From positions 1 to 64,000 of the forward strand of contig BRXU01000082.1 in NCBI GenBank assembly GCA_030267565.1: DNA of 64,000 bases, given 5' to 3'. The position numbers were made by a program, and so were the translations under genes. This document shows positions 55,040 to 64,000 of the stretch, one piece after another. This DNA is from Pleodorina starrii (Eukaryota > Chlorophyta > Chlorophyceae > Chlamydomonadales > Volvocaceae). Numbering within the stretch: position 1 is the stretch's first letter; every line of letters starts with the position of its first letter. The notes beneath the pieces were generated by a model. The model worked only from the letters and a program-made list of their open reading frames with translations, did not search any database and was not told the DNA's origin.

Positions 55040-57470
55040 GGCTGCGCGCCACGCGCCGCCCGTCGGGAGGGGCGGCCGTCGTGGCGGGCGATTTGGGTTC
55101 GGGCCTGCTGCAGTTGGCCCAGAGCAGCGACAATGAAGGAGCGCACGTGCCCGGGGGTGGGGTGCAGGCCCGGCAGGAATGGGGCCAGGGAGCGCAGATG
55201 GTCGTGGTAGACCTTCAGAAATGCGCCGGCAGAGCTGCGATTGCCGGTCTGAGCTTTTTTTTTTTTTTTTTGGAGCTTGGAGGGCGGGCTCCAGGGCGGA
55301 TTGGGCCGCTGCCAGCACCTCGGGCTGCACATGCGGGCACCGTGGGGACAGATAGCTGTGGTTCTCGCGCAGGAGGAGGGCGTCCAGTTCCATTGCACCG
55401 AGGGGCGCTGGGGGCGACAGGTCCAGCTGGTGCAGTGCCCGGCGGCAGAAGGCGACCACGACGGGGCGGGGATCGACGAGCTCCGGAGACTCCAGTCGGG
55501 GGTGGTGGCGGATGAAGAGCTTTCGCAGAACCGCCTGGAAGGCGATGGACGAGCAGGCGGGGTGGGGGCATGCCGCGAAGTAGTCCACGAACTGGTCGTG
55601 GTACCCAGCCGCAAGGGTGTCTGCGGGGGGGACCCACTGGCTGGGCGTGGCTGTGATCAAGCTAGCGGCCCGCAGCACGTCGAGCTCCGCGGTCGGCAGT
55701 CCCAGGCCCGGGGCAGTGCTGGGGCCCGGCGGGGGCTGGTGTGGAGGGCTGGCGGCCTGCGCTGTGGGGCTGTGGGCGGCCAGCTGGGGCGGCGGGCCGT
55801 GAGCTGCCCAGCCGGGGCTGGGCGTCAGCTGGGGGGGCAGCTCGGGCCCCCCGTCCCCCCCGGGGCCGTGGTGGCCAGCCGTGCCTGTGGGTGGAGCCTG
55901 GGGCGGTGGCTGGGTCAGCGTGGGCCCGCCCCTGGCCGAGGTGGGGTCGAGGGGCTGGTGGTGGCGGGTGAAGGCGTCCGGTTGTCGCCCGGTGCTGCCG
56001 GCCTGGGGAGATGTGGGGGCTCTGGAGGGGCCCTGCTGCTCCTGGTGGGGGGTCCCACTGGGGCTGCCCTGGTGGGCCCCTGGGGGGGCCGCCAGCGTGG
56101 CCGGCTCAGCCGCGGGAGGGGAGAAGGTGCCGCCGATGGGAGTGGAGTCGGGGCCCCAGCCCTGGGGGTTGGCGCCAACCCCGGCCCGGTGGTATGGGGA
56201 CAGACGCCGGTTCTGCGCATCCTGGATGGTCCGCAACACAGCTGGGAGGCTGTTGGGGCCGTCCGGGGCCTCCACCAGCTGGGGTCGGCGCCACCATGCC
56301 TGGCCATCAGCCATCCCAGGGGAGGAAGGGCTGAGGGCAGCCGAGGCAGGGCTGGGGGCTGGGGGCCCTGATCCCGCCGTGGAGGGGGTGGGTGGGCCAG
56401 AGGGGTGGGCCGCCGGCGGCCGGGGAGCCTGGGCTGGTGCGGGCAGGGGGCCCGGGCTGCCGCCTGCTGCCATCACAGCCACCCCCATGGCAGCCGGCCT
56501 CCCGAGGGCCGGGGCGGCTGTTGGTGCGGTCTCGGCGGCTGGGTGAGTGCCGTCCCCTGCTGCTGGTGCGCCGGGCGCCGCCTGCACCGCTGGTGGGGGC
56601 CCTGCGGCGGGCGCTGGTGGTGGTTCGGCCGCGGGAGCTGCTGGTGAGTCGGTCACTGGCGCGTCCCTCATGTCGAACACGGAGATGCGGACAGTGAGCT
56701 GGTCGATCAAGAACGACCGAGGGAGGGAGAGGAGGTTGGGGTCCGACGGTGGAGCGGCCACGAAGGCGACCAGGTGGGATGCATCAGGCAGGGCGCCTGG
56801 CGTACCGGAGCGGGTCATGCCGTCGCCCAGGACTTCCCCCACAACCAGGTCCTGCCCTTGGGAGGGGGTAGCTGCCAGGCCTGCACAGCTAAGCAAGGCC
56901 CCAGTGACCCCTTCGAGGGCATAAGTGCCAGGGAGCCCTTTGATGAGGAGCTTGTGGCTGTGCGGTCGGGCCAGGTTGTAGTACGGCTGCACCGTGACTT
57001 CGATGGTCGTCCCCTGGAAATCGACTGGTAACAAGGACCGTCGGAGGAATGCCCCCGCCGCGTTCTCTGCTCGCAGGCCGGGTGCTGGGTTCAGCACCAC
57101 CCCCCGGTGGCGCCCTTGGCCGAGGAGGTTGATGCTGACGAAAGTGCCTGGGCTGGCGTTCATGGCGGCCTGGACGGCTGCATTGCACCACGCTTCCCAC
57201 ACCGCTTCATCGGCCGCCTCCCGGGGGGCGGCGGCCCCTAACATCAGCTTGGGGGCCACCCGGCGGTCGCCGGTGTGCAGCTCAGAGGACAGGGCAGTCC
57301 CTGGAAGCTCCCGCTGGACCTCAGCACGCCAGGCTGGCAGCTGCTGGGCGGGGGCGAGCTCCCATGAGGTGGTGGCGCCCCCCGGGGCCTGCTTGTGAGC
57401 CCGGACTGAAGCTGGCAGGCTGGCCGTGAGGGAGGCCGCATACCGAGCAGACCGGGGGAGCTGACCGGTT
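55036..57470 (-). pseudogene. LINE A4 ORF1, disrupted
   Basis: Collinear with the intact ORF1 of A2. The SINE at 57470-57884 removes its N-terminal ~30 codons. A 16-bp T15G insertion with a GAGCTT duplication (55251-55278) shifts the frame. The shift joins ORF1 to the ORF2 frame, leaving one open run of ~1,440 codons down to 52928, an accident rather than a gene. Confidence 0.85.
55257..55272 (-). mobile_element. Poly(T)+G insertion with GAGCTT duplication
   Basis: T15 then G lies between two GAGCTT copies (55251-55256 and 55273-55278). A2 (near 16921) has the single-copy target. It is a tail-only retro-insertion. Confidence 0.85.
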
Positions 57471-57884
57471 TTTTTTTTTTTTTAATTCCGGAGGAACCCC
57501 GACTCGGGACATGGGACACACATGTTGTCTGGCGGCTCCACTGATGCTGCCACTTCTGCTGAGTAGCTAGCGTGCCAGGCTTCTGGGCGACTCCACGGGG
57601 CCAGCTGGACGGTGCTGATGACTGTATGATGAGTCTTGTAAACCTCCGGACGGGACAGGGACAGGGGTGGGCACCCTCCTTTCTCATCACACCCCGGGTA
57701 ATGGTCACTGACTGGTTTCGATCCCGGGATCCCGGGGGGAATTGCAAGGTTTCCCTGTTGCCAGCCAATGAACCATTGCCTGCTTCTGTGGGGTGCAGGT
57801 AAGTTCCAAATGTCCTTGATGGGACTTGAACCCGGGTCACCCGGGCCGAAAGCAGTGCCTTAACTTTCGGTGTAGAACTTACCT
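57470..57884 (-). mobile_element. SINE copy 4, full length, in A4 ORF1
   Basis: T-run 57470-57483, CCGGAGGAACCCCG body, and tRNA-like head ending AACTTACCT at 57884. A2 shows the empty site near 19130. Confidence 0.88.
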
Positions 57885-58065
57885 GTGGAAGCCGCACAGC
57901 ATGGGGGACCCTGGGGGGCGGCGTGCAAAGCTGCCACCGGCAGTCTGCGAGGCCGTGGGCCAACAAACATGAGGGCGGGCTGTTGCTGATGCTGTTGCTG
58001 ATGCTGAACTGGCTGTTGCTGCTGCTGCGGCGTGCTGATGTTGATACTGCTGTTGCTGGTGTTGC

Positions 58066-58100
<35 letters not shown>

Positions 58101-59067
58101 GTTCTGCTGCTGAAGCTGCTGCTGTAGAGCCCCCAACTCTGCTGCTAGGGGCCCGTCCCAGGAGAGCAGGCGGGGGACTTGCACTCCTCCCTGCCTGCAC
58201 CCTGGCTCTGCGGGAGCTCCTCGAGCGCCTGAGGCCGTCTGGTCGGTCTGTACTGAGCTGCAGAGCAGCTGAGCTGGACAGGGCAGCAAGGGCACACCGC
58301 ACAGGCAAAGCACCCCACCTGCACCCCGAAGCCCACCCCTGCACCCACAGGGCACCCCAGGCACGAAGCAGCACCCACCTACACAACAAGAGCAAGCCTC
58401 ACCCCACCGAGGACAAGCCACCCAAAGCAGGCAGAGGAAGAACCCCTCGCCGGGCAGCCAAGACACCCACCAACGGAAGAAACCAACCCCGCACGGAAGA
58501 AACCAACCCCTGGCCCTGCCAGAAACCGACCGCCAGGCCTGAAGATGTCAAAGGAAACTCCACAGGCCGCTAGGCTCCAAGCGCGGGCTCCACGGAAGTC
58601 GTCCAGCACCACAGCTCCACGATGTCGTCCACCACGAGCGACCGGAAGGCCAACCGCGCAAGACGCCCGAGAAAACGTCGCTAAAAAGAGGCTTAGCTGC
58701 AAGCTTTCGCAGCGCCGGCTTGGCGCCGTGTCAGGCTGGAAGCACGAGGATGATTGCTGCACTCGCCGAGGGTGCACTCCGAGAAGACGCGCAATCCGCA
58801 CGCCCAGTTCCACGAAAAGAAGAAGGAGAAGAACAAAGAGAGTAGGCGTGCTGTGCGCCCTGATTGGAGCGCCGAGTCCTGGAGTCGCCGGTCCGATGCC
58901 GCTGCCGCAGGTCGCGCCGCTGAAGCAACCAAACGAAAAGAAGCAAAATGTCCTAAAGGAAAGCGGGAAGCGTGCAGCCTGTTGTTGAAGTTGCAGGTGC
59001 TGAGTGAGGCATTGCCAGCAAACAAATGTCGACGAGGTGTTGGAGTAGCTTAAGCTATAAGCTATAT
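57885..59067 (-). other. LINE A4 5' UTR with CAG/CTG repeat
   Basis: Matches A2 19132-20335, including the CTG tract (~57985-58125). It is ~28 bp shorter near 58897. The 5' end has only two to three TAAGCTA units. No conserved ORF is present. Confidence 0.75.
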
Positions 59068-59639
59068 GCTGTAGCTGGCTGTGCGGCTATATAGCTGTAG
59101 CTGGCTGTGCGGCTGCTCGGGCCACACCGTGGGCATGAGGGGCTCCGTGTCCTGGTCCCGGCCCCAGCTGTGACCGCGGGCGGTGAGGCAGTGGCGCACC
59201 TCACTCACTGTGTAGTGGATGAGGGGCAGCGTGCCGTGGCCGTGGCTGAGGGGGTAGCACTGGACCGAGTCCCAAAGCCCCAGCAGCTGGTATTCCACTG
59301 GCCATGAGGAGGCGCGTTGGGCCGGGGGCGCCTCGCTGTATCGCTGATGGTCCTCCAAGGTCCAGTGTCGGCGCGGCTTGCGGCCCGGCAGCACGCAGGC
59401 TGCAGGCCAGTCGGCGTCCCCTGCTGCTCCGGCCTGCTCGCTGTCAGGGGGCACCAAGCGGCCGTTGGGCAGGACGGCCCACAAGACTCCCGTAGGGCTG
59501 CTTACCCGGCTGCCATCGGGCGACAGGAGCCAGTCGGGCGCCGGCGGCAGTTCGGGGTCCAGGGGGTCGGCTGGCAGCAGTCTCCGCCAGTCGGTTGGGA
59601 TGGCCCCAAGGACCGCCTGCATGAGGGGTTCGTGCTGGG
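59068..59639 (-). pseudogene. LINE A3 ORF2 fragment, 5' side of A4
   Basis: About 180 codons of the ORF2 connection region (MQAVLGAIPTDWRRLLP to the Gln-rich part). Its downstream end carries a ~21-bp local duplication (59068-59088 and 59094-59114, separated by ATATA). It is cut at 59639 by satellite. Confidence 0.82.
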
Positions 59640-59643
59640 GGCC

Positions 59644-59692
59644 CCATTGAGAGCCTTCCGAAGGCCATTGAGGCCCGGAAGGCTCTCAATGG
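59644..59692. repeat. 16-bp fold-back at LINE/satellite border
   Basis: A perfect inverted repeat: arms 59644-59659 and 59677-59692, 17-nt spacer. The right arm is normal satellite; the left arm is its inverted copy joined to LINE A3. Confidence 0.95.
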
Positions 59693-62600
59693 CCTTCCGG
59701 GCCTTCTGATCGCCTTTCAGGACTTCCAAAGGCTTCCTCCCCACAGAAAGCCATTCAGGCTCCCCAATTGCCTTCCGGTCCCTCCGACGGTATTCCGATC
59801 CCAATTTTGTTTTTTAGCAAGGGACGTTACAAGGACGGGGAAAGCGAAGCCCAATTGCCTTCCGGTCCCTCTGACGGTGTTCCAGACCCTTTGAAGGCCT
59901 CATGGGCCCTCAGAACGGCTTACGGGCCCCCCGAGGGCCTTCCACGCCTTCTGAAGGCCTTCCGGACCCTCCAAAGGCGTTCTGGGGCTCTCAACGGCCT
60001 TCCGGGCCCTCTGATCGCCTTCCAGGACTTCCAAAGGCTTCCAGCCCACAGTTAGCCATCCGGGCTCCCCAATCGCCTTCCGGTCCCCCCGACGGTATTC
60101 CGGGCCCAATTGCCTTCCGGTCCCTCCGACGGTATTCCGGGCCCTTTGAAGGCCTCATGGGCCCTCAGAACGGCTTCGGGGCCCCCCGAGGGCCTTCCGC
60201 ACCTTCTGAAGGCCTTCCGGACCCTCCAAAGGCGTTCTGGGGCTCTCAATGGCCTTCCGGGCCTTCTGATCGCCTTTCAGGACTTCCAAAGGCTTCCTCC
60301 CCACAGAAAGCCATTCAGGCTCCCCAATTGCCTTCCGGTCCCTCCGACGGTATTCCGATCCCAATTTTGTTTTTAGCAAGGGACGTTACAAGGACGGGGA
60401 AAGTGAAGCCCAATTGCCTTCCGGTCCCTCTGACGGTGTTCCAGACCCTTTGAAGGCCTCATGGGCCCTCAGAACGGCTTACGGGCCCCCCGAGGGCCTT
60501 CCGCGCCTTCTGAAGGCGTTCCGGACCCTCCAAAGGCGTTCTGGGGCTCTCAACGGCCTTCCGGGCCCTCTGATCGCCTTCCAGGACTTCCAAAGGCTTC
60601 CAGCCCACAGTTAGCCATCCGGGCTCCCCAATCACCTTCCGGTCCCCCCGACGGTATTCCGGGCCCAATTGCCTTCCGGTCCCTCCGACGGTATTCCGGG
60701 CCCTTTGAAGGCCTCATGGGCCCTCAGAACGGCTTCGGGGCCCCCCGAGGGCCTTCCGCACCTTCTGAAGGCCTTCCGGACCCTCCAAAGGCGTTCTGGG
60801 GCTCTCAATGGCCTTCCGGGCCTTCTGATCGCCTTTCAGGACTTCCAAAGGCTTCCTCCCCACAGAAAGCCATTCAGGCTCCCCAATTGCCTTCCGGTCC
60901 CTCCGACGGTATTCCGATCCCAATTTTGTTTTTTAGCAAGGGACGTTACAAGGACGGGGAAAGCGAAGCCCAATTGCCTTCCGGTCCCTCTGACGGTGTT
61001 CCAGACCCTTTGAAGGCCTCATGGGCCCTCAGAACGGCTTACGGGCCCCCCGAGGGCCTTCCACGCCTTCTGAAGGCCTTCCGGACCCTCCAAAGGCGTT
61101 CTGGGGCTCTCAACGGCCTTCCGGGCCCTCTGATCGCCTTCCAGGACTTCCAAAGGCTTCCAGCCCACAGTTAGCCATCCGGGCTCCCCAATCGCCTTCC
61201 GGTCCCCCCGACGGTATTCCGGGCCCAATTGCCTTCCGGTCCCTCCGACGGTATTCCGGGCCCTTTGAAGGCCTCATGGGCCCTCAGAACGGCTTCGGGG
61301 CCCCCCGAGGGCCTTCCGCACCTTCTGAAGGCCTTCCGGACCCTCCAAAGGCGTTCTGGGGCTCTCAATGGCCTTCCGGGCCTTCTGATCGCCTTTCAGG
61401 ACTTCCAAAGGCTTCCTCCCCACAGAAAGCCATTCAGGCTCCCCAATTGCCTTCCGGTCCCTCCGACGGTATTCCGATCCCAATTTTGTTTTTAGCAAGG
61501 GACGTTACAAGGACGGGGAAAGCGAAGCCCAATTGCCTTCCGGTCCCTCTGACGGTGTTCCAGACCCTTTGAAGGCCTCATGGGCCCTCAGAACGGCTTA
61601 CGGGCCCCCCGAGGGCCTTCCGTGCCTTCTGAAGGCGTTCCGGACCCTCCAAAGGCGTTCTGGGGCTCTCAACAGCCTTCCGGGCCCTCTGATCGCCTTC
61701 CAGGACTTCCAAAGGCTTCCAGCCCACAGTTAGCCATCCGGGCTCCCCAATCACCTTCCGGTCCCCCCGACGGTATTCCGGGCCCAATTGCCTTCCGGTC
61801 CCTCCGACGGTATTCCGGGCCCTTTGAAGGCCTCATGGGCCCTCAGAACGGCTTCGGGGCCCCCCGAGGGCCTTCCGCACCTTCTGAAGGCCTTCCGGAC
61901 CCTCCAAAGGCGTTCTGGGGCTCTCAATGGCCTTCCGGGCCTTCTGATCACCTTTCAGGACTTCCAAAGGCTTCCTCCCCACAGAAAGCCATTCAGGCTC
62001 CCCAATTGCCTTCCGGTCCCTCCGACGGTATTCCGATCCCAATTTTGTTTTTTTAGCAAGGGACGTTACAAGGACGGGGAAAGCGAAGCCCAATTGCCTT
62101 CCGGTCCCTCTGACGGTGTTCCAGACCCTTTGAAGGCCTCATGGGCCCTCAGAACGGCTTACGGGCCCCCCGAGGGCCTTCCGCGCCTTCTGAAGGCCTT
62201 CCGGACCCTCCAAAGGCGTTCTGGGGCTCTCAACGGCCTTCCGGGCCCTCTGATCGCCTTCCAGGACTTCCAAAGGCTTCCAGCCCACAGTTAGCCATCC
62301 GGGCTCCCCAATCGCCTTCTGGTCCCCCCGACGGTATTCCGGGCCCAATTGCCTTCCGGTCCCTCCGACGGTATTCCGGGCCCTTTGAAGGCCTCATGGG
62401 CCCTCAGAACGGCTTCGGGGCCCCCCGAGGGCCTTCCGCACCTTCTGAAGGCCTTCCGGACCCTCCAAAGGCGTTCTGGGGCTCTCAATGGCCTTCCGGG
62501 CCTTCTGATCGCCTTTCAGGACTTCCAAAGGCTTCCTCCCCACAGAAAGCCATTCAGGCTCCCCAATTGCCTTCCGGTCCCTCCGACGGTATTCCGATCC

Positions 62601-63292
62601 CAATTTTGTTTTTAGCAAGGGACGTTACAAGGACGGGGAAAGCGAAGCCCAATTGCCTTCCGGTCCCTCTGACGGTGTTCCAGACCCTTTGAAGGCCTCA
62701 TGGGCCCTCAGAACGGCTTACAGGCCCCCCGAGGGCCTTCCGTGCCTTCTGAAGGCGTTCCGGACCCTCCAAAGGCGTTCTGGGGCTCTCAACGGCCTTC
62801 CGGGCCCTCTGATCGCCTTCCAGGACTTCCAAAGGCTTCCAGCCCACAGTTAGCCATCCGGGCTCCCCAATCGCCTTCCGGTCCCCCCGACGGTATTCCG
62901 GGCCCAATTGCCTTCCGGTCCCTCCGACGGTATTCCGGGCCCTTTGAAGGCCTCATGGGCCCTCAGAACGGCTTCGGGGCCCCCCGAGGGCCTTCCGCAC
63001 CTTCTGAAGGCCTTCCGGACCCTCCAAAGGCGTTCTGGGGCTCTCAATGGCCTTCCGGGCCTTCTGATCGCCTTTCAGGACTTCCAAAGGCTTCCTCCCC
63101 ACAGAAAGCCATTCAGGCTCCCCAATTGCCTTCCGGTCCCTCCGACGGTATTCCGATCCCAATTTTGTTTTTTAGCAAGGGACGTTACAAGGACGGGGAA
63201 AGCGAAGCCCAATTGCCTTCCGGTCCCTCTGACGGTGTTCCAGACCCTTTGAAGGCCTCATGGGCCCTCAGAACGGCTTCCGAGCCCCCCAA

Positions 63293-63432
63293 TTTAATTA
63301 ATTCCGGAGTAACCCGGACTCGGGACATGGGACACATGTTGTCTGGCGGCTCCACTGATGCTGCCAATTCTTCTGAGTAGCTAGCGTGCCGGGCTTCTGG
63401 GCGTCTCCAAGGGCCAGCTGCATGGTGCCGAT
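63293..63432 (-). mobile_element. Decayed SINE remnant in satellite, second copy
   Basis: The same SINE fragment and satellite flanks as 31321-31455, with a few substitutions (for example GAGTAACCC for GAGGAACCC). It was probably duplicated with its flank rather than inserted twice. Confidence 0.83.
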
Positions 63433-64000
63433 GGCCTTCCATGCCTTCTGAAGGCCTTCCGGACCCTCCAAAGGCGTTCTGGGGCTCTCAACGGCCTTCC
63501 GGGCCCTCTGATCGCCTTCCAGGACTTCCAAAGGCTTCCACCCCACAGAAGGCCATTCGGGCTCCCCAATTGCCTTCCGGTCCCTCCGACGGTATTCCGG
63601 GCCCAATTGCCTTCCGGTCCCTCCGACGGTATTCCGGGCCCTTTGAAGGCCTCACGGGCCTTCAGAACGGCTTATGGCCCCCCCGAGGGCCTTCCGCGCC
63701 TTCTGAAGGCCTTCCGGACCCTCTAAAGGTGTTCTGGGGCTCTCAACGGCCTTCCGGGCCCTCTGATCGCCTTCCAGGACTTCCAAAGGCTTCCACCCCA
63801 CAGAAGGCCATTCGGGCTCCCCAATTGCCTTCCGGTCCCTCCGACGGTATTCCGGGCCCAATTGCCTTCCGGTCCCTCCGACGGTATTCCGGGCCCTTTG
63901 AAGGCCTCACGGGCCTTCAGAACGGCTTACGGGCCCCCCGAGGGCCTTCCGTGCCTTCTGAAGGCCTTCCGGACCCTCCAAAGGTGTTCTGGGGCTCTCA

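Larger units (their letters stand above)
51076..59067 (-). mobile_element. LINE A4 (minus strand), internally deleted, nested in A3
   Basis: Poly(T) from 51075, 3' UTR to 52542, ORF2 remnant, ORF1, 5' UTR and 5' end with a few TAAGCTA units near 59050. It inserted at GTTGCTG of A3 ORF2 with GCTG duplicated. It lacks ~2 kb of ORF2 (rest of the endonuclease and RT) and ~55 bp of the zinc motif, so it could move only with proteins supplied in trans. Confidence 0.88.
48095..59639 (-). mobile_element. LINE A3 (minus strand), 5'-truncated, inserted in satellite
   Basis: Poly(T) 48095-48107, 3' UTR 48108-49559 with minisatellite, then ORF2 C-terminal parts 49560-50356 and 50775-51075, then 59068-59639 beyond the A4 insertion. 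The 5' side stops in ORF2 at a satellite junction that carries a fold-back. Its interruptions are SINE copy 5 and LINE A4. Confidence 0.88.
59640..64000. repeat. Composite satellite, ~560-bp higher-order unit
   Basis: Two 255-bp monomers plus a ~50-bp segment (TTTTGTTTTTTAGCAAGG then GACGTTACAAGGAC) that copies the LINE 3' end. The segment recurs near 59806, 60367, 60925, 61486, 62045, 62607 and 63167. From ~63433 plain 255-bp monomers resume to the window end. Confidence 0.93.

Overview
The window is a GC-rich eukaryotic repeat block, about 64 kb long, with no recognisable host gene. Almost everything is transposable element, satellite DNA or an old viral integration. The element types (a poly(A) LINE that inserts into itself, a chromodomain Ty3/gypsy element, an RNase H-bearing LINE with a 3' microsatellite tail, a tRNA-like SINE) fit a GC-rich alga, green or bangialean red. 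I cannot decide which from the sequence. Self-nested LINEs beside satellite suggest pericentromeric or subtelomeric heterochromatin; this is inference.

Layout. (1) Positions 1-27,007 hold one plus-strand LINE (copy A1). Its reverse-transcriptase (RT) domain is split at 2,635/20,497 by a nearly full-length minus-strand LINE of the same family (A2, 2,636-20,496). A2 is itself interrupted by a Ty3/gypsy element (2,924-10,061, exact 5-bp target duplication CAACA) and by two SINEs. Further SINEs, 5'-truncated LINEs and tiny tail-only insertions break A1. (2) From 27,008 to 27,944 lies a scrambled junction ending in a 21-bp fold-back. (3) A 255-bp satellite array runs to 35,896. (4) A minus-strand RT / RNase H / zinc-motif / PD-(D/E)xK-like retroelement occupies 35,897-42,289. 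(5) After a scrap of satellite, 42,454-45,037 is about 1.56 head-to-tail units of a circular ssDNA (CRESS) virus with a 1,650-bp unit, encoding a short Rep and a circovirus-like capsid. (6) Satellite returns at 45,038-48,094. (7) Minus-strand LINE A3 (48,095-59,639) carries inside it an internally deleted LINE, A4 (51,076-59,067), plus two SINEs. (8) From 59,640 to the end is a composite satellite with a ~560-bp higher-order period that includes a piece of the LINE 3' end.

Working parts. The gypsy gag and pol are both open and in one frame, separated by a single UGA. The RNase H retroelement is likewise one frame split by one UGA, in the context UGA-CUA. The LINE has two ORFs overlapping as ATGA; ORF1 of A2 is intact, but every ORF2 copy is broken by insertion or deletion. 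The viral genes are pseudogenes (one nonsense codon, one frameshift, two truncations) that differ between copies mainly by CpG transitions.

Most notable: the tandem viral integration with a Rep lacking a helicase; the two UGA junctions; recurrent LINE insertion at GCTG sites, including the same position hit twice; fold-back palindromes at LINE/satellite borders; and insertions made of little more than a poly(A) tail.
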